Assembly (NCBI RefSeq): GCF_015062905.1
Contig: NZ_SUTK01000016.1
Location: 1-39,096, forward strand
Origin: Methanobrevibacter thaueri
Lineage (GTDB): Archaea; Methanobacteriota; Methanobacteria; Methanobacteriales; Methanobacteriaceae
DNA length: 39,096 bases
Direction of reading: 5' to 3'
The position numbers and the translations under genes were made by a program. Position 1 is the stretch's first letter, and every line of letters starts with the position of its first letter. The notes under the pieces are model-generated. The model saw only the letters and a program-made list of their open reading frames with translations, did no database searches and had not been told where the DNA came from. Shown here piece by piece: positions 22,016-29,307 of this stretch.

Positions 22016-24985
22016 ATTTCGATTAAAAACAGATCATTAATGATTTTTATTGTATTGATGGTGTTCCTTGCAGTTGGAGCTGTCAGTGCAACCGAATCAA
22101 TTAATGTTTCAGATACAGAAGATTCAAATTATTTAATAGGGGATGATGTTGATTCATCATCTGCAAACAATAAATTAGAAATTTCTAACGAGGTTTCTAT
22201 CTCAGAGACTAATATAGTTAATTCTCATGATGATAATTTGGGGAATTATCCTGATGATGGGGCTTTAAATGCTAGTTCTGATTGTGAGGATGATTATCAA
22301 GAAAAATTAACTTCCAATGAAGCTGAAGCAGTTGGGGAAAATGCTTTAAGTTCAAGTGCTGATAGCGTTGTTGCTGCAACTTCAAGCAATAATATAGTCA
22401 GCGCTGGCAGTTCAAGTGTTGTTGCTGCTAGTAAGGTATCTACACATCTAAAAGCGTATGATACTCACTATGGAAAATCATCAACTATTTTTGAGGTTAT
22501 CTTAAAGGACAATAATGGCAATCATTTAAAAAATCAGAAAGTAACTCTTAAAGTGAATAAAAAATCTTATTATGGATTCACTAATGATAAGGGTGTTGCT
22601 TCAATTAAAACTGACAGTTTAAAAGTTGGATCATATACTATTTCATTATCATATGGGGGAAATTCTAATTATGAGTCCTCTTCACTTTCTAAAAAAGTTA
22701 ATGTATTGTCATCTGTAGTTGGAAGTGATTTAACTACCTACTCTAAATCAGCGTATAAGTATCAGGTAACATTCTGGAAAGATGCTGCAGTGTTGGCAAA
22801 TACTAAGGTTTCTTTCAAGTTGAATGGTAAAACTTATACTGCAAAAACTAACGCTAAAGGTGTTGCCACCATTAACGTCAATCTGTTCCCAGGCAAATAT
22901 GTTATTGATTTAACTAATCCTTATTCCAAGCAAAAAGTTTTATATAACATAATTGTTAAAAAAGAGGGAACTCAATTTGATGCTAAACAAACATATATTC
23001 CTGTAAACGAGGAAGGTTCATTCAAAGTCATTTTAAAATCAAAACATAACGTATTGCTTAAGAATAAAGTTGTATCATTTACTTATAATAAGAAAACAGT
23101 AACCGCAAGGACTAATGAGAAGGGGGAAGCTGCCATATCTATCCCTGTTCTTTCCAAAGGTACTCATAAAATTAGTTTTAAGTATGACGGTAACGATAAT
23201 TATTATTCTTCTTCCGGCAGTACTGAGTTAGTGGTCGATAATCCGACTACAATTTTAACATCAAAAATATTGGTAATGACATACAATGACGGATCCAAGT
23301 TTAAGGTGAAATTAACAGACACTGACGGTAATGCTTTAGCGGGCAAGGACATTAAATTCAAAATAAATGGAAAAGCTACTTTTATCAGAACCAATGCTAA
23401 GGGAGAGGCCAAGCTTTCTTTAAAAAATGTGGCGCCAGGTAACCACATCGTAAAATATTCCTATTTGGCTTCAGGATCAAAGGATTATAGTCACGGTTCA
23501 AATAGAATTATAATCCTAAAAATTGTTGCTAAGGTAAGTGCAAAAGATCTGACAATGAAATCAAATGAGAATGGAAAGTATAAGGTATACGTTAAGGATT
23601 CATCCGGAAAACCTCTTAAAGGGGTTTCTGTCAAGACTGTTATAGGCAATGACAAGCCGTATATCTATAAAACCGGTTCAAATGGTGTTGCTAAATTGTA
23701 TATAGCTAAGGGCACTGGTTTGTATAATATGAAGACAATAGTTTCAGATCCATTTTATAAATCTGCTCCTATAACTAATCTCCTTAAAGTTAAAGGAACC
23801 AAAATTGTAGCATATGACCTCTTTGTTTTGAATGGAAAGGGTGTTGGCTATTCTGCTAAGATAGTCAATGAGAAAAACAAGCCGGTTAACGGTAAGAATG
23901 TTGTATTTAAATTCAACGGTAAATATATAAATTCTAAAAGTAACGCTAAGGGTAATGCTTGGGTAACTTTAGGTAAAGTATCTAAAGGGGCTCATAAGAT
24001 TAATGTTTACCAGGACAACAATAAGGAATCAGCACACATTTATGTTGTAAGTAAGGTATCTGTTAAAAATATTCTCGCTGCTTCTAAAAATGTCAATAAG
24101 TATATCTCCAAAAATCATAAGTTGCCTTCATCTGTCAAAATAGGCAACATCCCATTTAAAACTTCAGATTACTTATATATAGCTTCAAAAGCTATCGTTC
24201 AATTAGATGCAGGTAAGAAAAAAGATATTCCTGTCAAATTCCTGAAAAGTCCAAGCAGTCCTAAATCTGCAAGAGATTTGGGATATCTGAAGGATTATCT
24301 TGGTGTTGCAAAAAGTATAGTTAAAACCGGTGAATCAAAAGGTAAACTACCTAATTCTGTAAGTTCTAACGTCGGATCTATCGGTTATGATGGATTGGTT
24401 TATGCATTTTCGGATATACTTAATTACTATCGTGCACATAATAAAATGCCTTCTCACGTAAAGGTTCAGTCTTACTCTAGTTCATCTTCATCACATGATG
24501 GAGTTTTAAACAGTAAGAATACAATCGACAATTTGCTGGATTATTTGTTGGCTACTGAAAACTGTGAAGTCAACAATGAAAAAATCAAGAACTTGGTTTA
24601 TAAGTTGACCAAAAATTGTAAGAGTGAAGAGGAAAAAGCGAATGTAATTTTCGATTATGTGAGAGACACTGTATCCTATAGTTTCTATTATGACACTAGA
24701 TATGGTGCCGTTGGATCTTTAAATGCAGGAACAGGTAATTGTGTAGACCATGCACATGTGCTTGTAGCAATGTATAGGGCAGCCGGAATGCCTGCCAGGT
24801 ATGTTCATGGTGTATGTACTTTTTCAAGTGGAAGTACATTCGGACACGTTTGGGCTCAAGTGTTGATTGGTGATACTTGGGTTGTTGCTGACGCTACAAG
24901 TACAAGAAACTCGTTAGGTGATGTAGTTAATTGGAATGCTAATTCATATGGACTTAATGGTTATTACAGAAGTCTGCCATTCTAA
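22016..24985 (+). CDS. Secreted C71 pseudomurein endoisopeptidase with Ig-like and pseudomurein-binding repeats
   Basis: 989 aa from ATT 22016 (981 from the in-frame ATG 22040). Order: signal peptide ending AVGAVSA, acidic Ser/Asn-rich linker to about residue 140, about six Ig-like repeats of 85-95 residues to about 680, two or more pseudomurein-binding repeats (NVNKYISKNHKLPSSVKIG and SIVKTGESKGKLPNSV), then the C71 domain. Catalytic triad: Cys about 909 (GTGNCVDHAH), His about 944 (FGHVW), Asp about 959 (VADATSTRNS). The enzyme should cut the peptide cross-links of pseudomurein at the cell's own wall, as in growth or division. GAGGTG lies 5 nt before the ATT; an in-frame TGA at 21995 rules out earlier starts, and no ATG, GTG or TTG occurs before 22040. 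The paralog is at 245-2188. Confidence 0.85.
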   Translation: MSIKNRSLMIFIVLMVFLAVGAVSATESINVSDTEDSNYLIGDDVDSSSANNKLEISNEVSISETNIVNSHDDNLGNYPDDGALNASSDCEDDYQEKLTSNEAEAVGENALSSSADSVVAATSSNNIVSAGSSSVVAASKVSTHLKAYDTHYGKSSTIFEVILKDNNGNHLKNQKVTLKVNKKSYYGFTNDKGVASIKTDSLKVGSYTISLSYGGNSNYESSSLSKKVNVLSSVVGSDLTTYSKSAYKYQVTFWKDAAVLANTKVSFKLNGKTYTAKTNAKGVATINVNLFPGKYVIDLTNPYSKQKVLYNIIVKKEGTQFDAKQTYIPVNEEGSFKVILKSKHNVLLKNKVVSFTYNKKTVTARTNEKGEAAISIPVLSKGTHKISFKYDGNDNYYSSSGSTELVVDNPTTILTSKILVMTYNDGSKFKVKLTDTDGNALAGKDIKFKINGKATFIRTNAKGEAKLSLKNVAPGNHIVKYSYLASGSKDYSHGSNRIIILKIVAKVSAKDLTMKSNENGKYKVYVKDSSGKPLKGVSVKTVIGNDKPYIYKTGSNGVAKLYIAKGTGLYNMKTIVSDPFYKSAPITNLLKVKGTKIVAYDLFVLNGKGVGYSAKIVNEKNKPVNGKNVVFKFNGKYINSKSNAKGNAWVTLGKVSKGAHKINVYQDNNKESAHIYVVSKVSVKNILAASKNVNKYISKNHKLPSSVKIGNIPFKTSDYLYIASKAIVQLDAGKKKDIPVKFLKSPSSPKSARDLGYLKDYLGVAKSIVKTGESKGKLPNSVSSNVGSIGYDGLVYAFSDILNYYRAHNKMPSHVKVQSYSSSSSSHDGVLNSKNTIDNLLDYLLATENCEVNNEKIKNLVYKLTKNCKSEEEKANVIFDYVRDTVSYSFYYDTRYGAVGSLNAGTGNCVDHAHVLVAMYRAAGMPARYVHGVCTFSSGSTFGHVWAQVLIGDTWVVADATSTRNSLGDVVNWNANSYGLNGYYRSLPF

Positions 24986-25087
24986 TCAACTACTTTTTTA
25001 TTTTTTTTAAATTTTCTTTTTTTCATAGCTATAAATTTATAATAGTTTTACTAAATATTTATGTAACAAGCTAATTAGGACATTTTT

Positions 25088-25546
25088 ATGAATTCTAAAA
25101 GATATAATAAAGTGGCTGTAGGGGGAACTTTTGATAAATTTCATGACGGACATAAAAAGTTATTGTCCACAGCTTTTGAAATTGGCAATCAAATTGAAAT
25201 TGGAGTCACTTCTGATGCATTTGGAGGATTAAAAGGAGATATAGATTCCTGTAAAGTTAGGATGTCTAATCTCAAATCTTTTTTTTCAGATAAATCTAAT
25301 TTTGTCGTTGTTCCCTTGGAAGATCCTTATGGAACCACAATATATGATGAGAATATTGAAGCTATTGTGGTAAGCGAAGAGACTGAGCCTACCGCAGTTG
25401 AAATCAATGAGATTAGGGTTTCTAAAGGAATGCCTCCACTTGATATTGTTGTAGTTAGTTTTGTTTTGGCTTATGATGGAACTCCTATTTCTTCTACACG
25501 CATTAGACGAGGAGAAATCAATCAGAATGGGAAGTTCATTCAATAA
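25088..25546 (+). CDS. coaD: Phosphopantetheine adenylyltransferase, archaeal type
   Basis: 152 aa. Joins 4'-phosphopantetheine with ATP to give dephospho-CoA, the penultimate step of coenzyme A synthesis. A nucleotidyltransferase fold of the archaeal/eukaryotic PPAT group: GGTFDKFHDGHKKLL near residue 13 holds the HxGH-type site (here DGH), VVSEET near 96 and the ISSTRIRRGEI motif near 137. No Shine-Dalgarno site precedes ATG 25088. A TATA-like ATATTTATG (25055-25063) is centred about 29 nt before it, suggesting a leaderless mRNA. Confidence 0.88.
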   Translation: MNSKRYNKVAVGGTFDKFHDGHKKLLSTAFEIGNQIEIGVTSDAFGGLKGDIDSCKVRMSNLKSFFSDKSNFVVVPLEDPYGTTIYDENIEAIVVSEETEPTAVEINEIRVSKGMPPLDIVVVSFVLAYDGTPISSTRIRRGEINQNGKFIQ

Positions 25547-25607
25547 TTTTATGATAAAATATTTTATTTGTGTAAAATGAATATTTTAAGAAGAGAGAGG
25601 TGGTTAT

Positions 25608-25799
25608 ATGGCAGTAAAAATCGACCCTGATGTATGTGGACACATTGAAAATTGTCCAGTTCAAGGTTTATGCATTAAACTTTGTGAACAAGGAGCAATC
25701 ATAGAAGAGGATGGCGATGTAAAAGTCGTTCCTGAAAATTGTGATGATTGTGATCTTTGTATACAAAATTGCCCAAATCAAGCTATTTCCAAAGCATGA
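25608..25799 (+). CDS. Small 2[4Fe-4S] ferredoxin with an unusual first motif
   Basis: 63 aa, a soluble electron carrier. The second cluster motif is canonical (CDDCDLCIQNCP). The first is stretched: CGHIENCPVQGLCIKLCE, giving Cys x5 Cys x5 Cys x3 Cys instead of x2-x2-x3. AGAGAGAGGTGG precedes ATG 25608. The polyferredoxin gene starts 9 bp after the stop, so the pair is one operon, and this protein may pass electrons to or from the polyferredoxin. In Methanobacteriales similar small ferredoxins sit in formylmethanofuran dehydrogenase operons, but none of the other Fwd subunits is here. Confidence 0.85.
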   Translation: MAVKIDPDVCGHIENCPVQGLCIKLCEQGAIIEEDGDVKVVPENCDDCDLCIQNCPNQAISKA

Positions 25800-25808
25800 G
25801 GGATAACA

Positions 25809-26813
25809 ATGTTTAACATTGAAAGAACTGGTGAGGAACACCGTAAATTATCCTACAAAGACAATTATTGTATTGGTTGTGGGATATGTGTTAGTGTATG
25901 TCCGACTGATTCTTTAAGGTTAGGTCCTATTGTGCCAGTTGCACGAGGATTAATCGAAATGGATTTGGTGTCTGTTAATGCCGAATCTTGTGTATTCTGT
26001 GGATTATGTTCAGTTGCATGTCCATTTGATGCATTATCATTGACTATCGGGGAAACTGATATTAAGGACATTGAATCTTATCCTAAATGGGACATTGAAT
26101 CTGAAGTGAATGATGAGGAGTGCATTTATTGTGGAAGATGCCATGCAGTTTGTCCTCAGGATTCCATTTTCTTTAGAAGAAACCTCCCAAATCCTGTGGA
26201 TTTGGTGAGAGGGGAAATGGATATTGATGATGAAAAATGTATTTATTGTTCTTTTTGCGCAGACATGTGTCCTGCTGGAGCTATCATTATTAAAAATGTT
26301 CCAACAGCTAGCAATGATGTGATAAACAATTCCATTGAAGTTGATTTGGACAAATGTATCTTCTGTGGAATTTGTAAGAGAGTATGTCCTGAAGATGCAA
26401 TCAATCAAGTCTGTTCCACATGCATGTACTATGATGAAATTGAAGCGGTTGAAATCACCGGTGAAACATTGATTTCAGAATCTTCATGTGTTAACTGTTC
26501 ATGGTGTTCGGAGATTTGTCCTGTCGATGCAATTACAATAACTAAACCATTTGAGGGTACATTGGAACTGGTTGAAAATGATGAGAAGGTATGTAAAGGA
26601 GATTCCTGCCATGCTTGTCTTGACGTTTGCCCGTGCAATGCTGTTGAGATTGTAGACGGAAAATCCGTTACCAATCTGGACTTCTGTAACTTATGTGGAG
26701 CCTGTGTAAATGCATGTCCTCAGGATATTAGAATTTTGTCTAGAACCTCTATGAAATTGGACAATATCAATTCTGAATCCTGGACTGAAATTCTAAACAC
26801 ATTATTGGATTGA
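25809..26813 (+). CDS. fwdF: Polyferredoxin with eight 4Fe-4S motifs, FwdF-like
   Basis: 334 aa. Eight cluster motifs can be counted: CIGCGICVSVCP, CVFCGLCSVACP, CIYCGRCHAVCP, CIYCSFCADMCP, CIFCGICKRVCP, CVNCSWCSEICP, a variant CKGDSCHACLDVCP (Cys x4 Cys x2 Cys x3 Cys), and CNLCGACVNACP. An extra CSTC lies between the fifth and sixth. The eight-cluster count and the opening (ERTGEEHRKLSYKDNYCIGC, later GLIEMD and YPKW) agree with FwdF, the polyferredoxin of tungsten formylmethanofuran dehydrogenase that wires electrons for CO2 reduction. The other subunits are not in the window, so another polyferredoxin (Mvh- or Ehb-type) remains possible. Cotranscribed with the small ferredoxin. Confidence 0.68.
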   Translation: MFNIERTGEEHRKLSYKDNYCIGCGICVSVCPTDSLRLGPIVPVARGLIEMDLVSVNAESCVFCGLCSVACPFDALSLTIGETDIKDIESYPKWDIESEVNDEECIYCGRCHAVCPQDSIFFRRNLPNPVDLVRGEMDIDDEKCIYCSFCADMCPAGAIIIKNVPTASNDVINNSIEVDLDKCIFCGICKRVCPEDAINQVCSTCMYYDEIEAVEITGETLISESSCVNCSWCSEICPVDAITITKPFEGTLELVENDEKVCKGDSCHACLDVCPCNAVEIVDGKSVTNLDFCNLCGACVNACPQDIRILSRTSMKLDNINSESWTEILNTLLD

Positions 26814-26838
26814 AAATAGAGAGTGTATCTCTCCATTT

Positions 26839-27021
26839 TCATATTTTATTTATCAGAAAATCTCTTTCTTTTTGTAACAAATTTTTAATGTTTGTTTGAC
26901 TTTGTTCTGTTATATGGGACATATAACTTCCGACAAGGAGAACGATAATTATTAATCCTCCGATGATCAAGATTAATTCAGCGCTTCCCTGTCCTTTGTT
27001 ATCAAGTTTTTTTCTATACAT
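26839..27021 (-). CDS. Type IV pilin-like protein, class III signal peptide
   Basis: 60 aa from ATG 27021; upstream codons to 27054 lie inside the other pilin gene and add a non-signal N-terminus. MYRKKLDNKGQGSAELILII shows the archaeal class III signal peptide: a short basic segment, then a Q-G-x-A-E core followed by about 20 hydrophobic residues. The usual Tyr after Glu is Leu here. Cleavage by an EppA-like peptidase just before the Gln is expected. The tail is short and charged. Its start overlaps the upstream pilin's stop by 8 bp and has no Shine-Dalgarno site, so it is probably translated by coupling. Confidence 0.78.
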   Translation of the reverse strand: MYRKKLDNKGQGSAELILIIGGLIIIVLLVGSYMSHITEQSQTNIKNLLQKERDFLINKI

Positions 27022-27220
27022 GAGTTCTGTTGTCGAGTATTGTATTTCTAACATCTATGATATCGTCCTTGGCTTTTAGGCTGACATCACTTGTGTTCAT
27101 GTATGATCGGTATATTGTTAATGCAAGCAGTGCTATAACAATAACTCCTCCAAACAGAAGAATGTATTCTGCGGCACCTTGACCGGAATTTTCTTTGAAG
27201 AATTTTTTCATTTTTTTCAT
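27014..27220 (-). CDS. Type IV pilin-like protein, class III signal peptide
   Basis: 68 aa. MKKMKKFFKENSGQGAAEYI has the full class III signature, QGAAEY, preceded by a Lys-rich segment and followed by LLFGGVIVIALLALTIY, the helix that packs in the pilus core. The mature part is only about 55 residues. ATG 27220 was chosen because GGTGA lies 5 nt upstream; GTG 27229 and TTG 27232 overlap that site. First gene of a two-pilin operon, with a promoter in the spacer shared with the divergent membrane protein. No pilus assembly ATPase or peptidase is nearby. Confidence 0.8.
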   Translation of the reverse strand: MKKMKKFFKENSGQGAAEYILLFGGVIVIALLALTIYRSYMNTSDVSLKAKDDIIDVRNTILDNRTHV

Positions 27221-27306
27221 TTTTTTCACCAATCTTATTTAGGATTTTTTACTATATTAATATTACTATTCTTTAAAAAAGTATTACTTTTTAATAATTT
27301 TCCTTA

Positions 27307-27343
27307 TTTTTCCCTGATTTTTTCTTATTTTTTCTTATTTTTT
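27307..27343. other. Phased T-tracts in a divergent promoter region
   Basis: Runs of T start at 27307 (T5), 27318, 27328 and 27338 (T6 each), the last three exactly 10 bp apart within a repeated TTTTTTCTTA unit. A-tracts in phase with the helix bend DNA. The site lies between the pilin operon and the gene at 27422, just before TTTATAAAT (27352-27360). Confidence 0.5.
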
Positions 27344-27421
27344 CCAATAACTTTATAAATGGTTTTAAATAAATTAATTAATAGTTAAATATAGAGTGAT
27401 AATATTTGATAGGGTGAAAAC

Positions 27422-28588
27422 GTGGGAAATACAATTAAATTAGTTTCAGGTTTTATTTTATTTGTAATAGGTATTCTCATCGCATATGAAACAGCAGTCT
27501 ATAACCTAATAGACATACTTTTAATTGTAGGTCTGGTTATTTCAATTGTTGGAATAATCCTTCTGGTTAGTTATTTTGTTGAATCTAATGCGGATAGAAC
27601 TACTAATAAAATTAAAGAATTTTTAGAGTCCAGAGAAAATGGCGGACTTTCTTTCAGTGCTTTTGAAAAGAAATCCGATGATAATAAATCTAATGGACCG
27701 TTAAGAGTAAGAAAAGAATTCAATGATTATGATGATTCTGCTTTTGAGGAATTGGAAATTGGCGATTATCCAAGTTCCGACGGCAGTTACTTCAATGATG
27801 ATTATGACAGAAGTTCAAAAGCTGTTTTAAGAGTTGTGCCTCAAAAGGAATCAGAAGTCAATTTTGACAATCAGCTTGATTTTGAACCATATTATGGTAA
27901 GCCATTAAAAGTTACACGTGCTCCTAAGAGAAGGGAAGGAGATTATTACGTAGAAGAGATTCCGGAATTCATTGTTGAACCAACAGATAATTCTAATGAG
28001 ATTCAAGAAGCTTTGGCGGTAGAAAGGCCAGCACTTGAACCTGTTTTTGATGCTCCTACTAAAAGGGCTCCTGAAGTTCCTGCAAGGGAGATTAAGATTG
28101 ATGTAAACAATCCTGAAAGTTTGCCGGTTCCAAAATCTCTAAACAGTTATGTGCTTACCGATGATGGTATGCTAACTTCCAAAGAGGCATTTGATAACCT
28201 TGCGGTTAATGTTCATAAGGAGATAATGCTGGAAATCCCTTCCTTGAACGATTTGTCTGACATGTTCTTATCTCATGTTCCAACAATCTATTCTAGGGTA
28301 ATCATCAACGAGTTTGATCTTTCAGACATGTCCTACATGTTTTTAATTTCATCTCTTATTAAACAAGGAGTACACATTAAGACTGTTCCAAAGGTACATT
28401 CCATTAATTTAATTACTGATGACTCTTACGCTATGATTATTTCTGAAGGTAAGGGTGATGTGGAATATGGTGCTATCTATAATGATAGGAATTCCATTTC
28501 AAACATAAGGGCAGACTTTGAAAAGACTTGGAACATAGCATCTAATTTGGATGAAAATGTTATTATGGCTGCTGGTGGTGCTAAATAA
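27422..28588 (+). CDS. Membrane-anchored protein of unknown function
   Basis: 388 aa. Two hydrophobic helices at the N-terminus (residues about 7-25 and 30-52) are followed by a long polar, Asp/Glu/Pro-rich linker to about 255. A C-terminal globular domain follows (about 260-385), containing VHKEIMLEIPSLNDLSDMF and later DDSYAMIISEGKGDVEYGAIY. That pattern recalls the PLD-like or TrmB effector domains that bind ligands, but no HKD catalytic motif is visible. The start is GTG 27422 with GGGTGA four nt before it. The stop overlaps the next ATG (TAATG), coupling it to the UPF0173 hydrolase. Function not known. Confidence 0.6.
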   Translation: MGNTIKLVSGFILFVIGILIAYETAVYNLIDILLIVGLVISIVGIILLVSYFVESNADRTTNKIKEFLESRENGGLSFSAFEKKSDDNKSNGPLRVRKEFNDYDDSAFEELEIGDYPSSDGSYFNDDYDRSSKAVLRVVPQKESEVNFDNQLDFEPYYGKPLKVTRAPKRREGDYYVEEIPEFIVEPTDNSNEIQEALAVERPALEPVFDAPTKRAPEVPAREIKIDVNNPESLPVPKSLNSYVLTDDGMLTSKEAFDNLAVNVHKEIMLEIPSLNDLSDMFLSHVPTIYSRVIINEFDLSDMSYMFLISSLIKQGVHIKTVPKVHSINLITDDSYAMIISEGKGDVEYGAIYNDRNSISNIRADFEKTWNIASNLDENVIMAAGGAK

Positions 28589-29307
28589 TGGAAATTAGGT
28601 GGCTTGGACATTCAGCTTTTGAAATAATAAGCGATGACAATGTCAAAATCCTGATTGACCCATTCATTAGCAACAATCCTGCATGCGATGTTCCTGTAGA
28701 GGATTTAAATCCCGATATTATTCTGCTCACTCATGGACATTCAGACCACTTTGGAGATGCATTGGAGATATCCAATAGTACCAATGCGCCTATTGCATGT
28801 ATCCATGAGATTTCACTCTTTTTAGCAAAACAAGGTATAAGAAACATTAGTGTCAATATTGGCGGTTCTTTCATATTCAGAAATATTAAATTTACTATGC
28901 TTGAAGCTAAACACTCTTCCGACATAGACATGGTTGAAGAAATTGTTCCGGGGGGAACTGCTGCAAGCTTCTTAATAACTTTTGAAGACGGAACTAAAAT
29001 ATATCACTGTGGAGATACTGGATTGTTTGGTGACATGAAGGATATAATCGGTGCAATCTATAAACCTGATGTTGTGCTGGTTCCTATTGGTGATAAGTTT
29101 ACAATGGGTCCTTTTGAAGCGGCTCTCGCTACAATGTGGATGAATCCAAAGGTTGTTGTTCCGATGCATTACAACACTTTCCCGCCTATTGAGCAGGACC
29201 CTGCAATATTTGCTAATTTTGTAAGTCAGTTTAACCCTAATATTGATGTTGTGGTTATGAATCCTGACGAGTATTTTGAATTTAATCCTGAAAATTATCA
29301 GGATTAA
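28588..29307 (+). CDS. Metallo-beta-lactamase-fold hydrolase, UPF0173 family
   Basis: 239 aa. Begins IRWLGHSAFEI and has the two-metal motif THGHSDHFGD near residue 50. Downstream metal ligands are HSSDID near 112, HCGDTGLFGDM near 141 (Asp ligand) and PMHYNTFPPI near 194 (His ligand). These together mark UPF0173, a family of small MBL-fold proteins with no settled substrate, related to UlaG and tRNase Z-like hydrolases. Coupled to the preceding membrane protein through TAATG. Its last 4 bp overlap the convergent Rqc2 gene. Confidence 0.88.
   Translation: MEIRWLGHSAFEIISDDNVKILIDPFISNNPACDVPVEDLNPDIILLTHGHSDHFGDALEISNSTNAPIACIHEISLFLAKQGIRNISVNIGGSFIFRNIKFTMLEAKHSSDIDMVEEIVPGGTAASFLITFEDGTKIYHCGDTGLFGDMKDIIGAIYKPDVVLVPIGDKFTMGPFEAALATMWMNPKVVVPMHYNTFPPIEQDPAIFANFVSQFNPNIDVVVMNPDEYFEFNPENYQD

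Noticed and set aside
24986..25020. Long T-runs after many genes as individual terminators
   Set aside because: T-runs of 6-9 bases occur in nearly every spacer of this AT-rich DNA; without a hairpin they cannot be assigned with confidence.
27022..27054. Longer start for the second pilin
   Set aside because: The added residues LEIQYSTTEL would put an acidic polar stretch before the signal peptide; ATG 27021 gives the normal short basic N-region.
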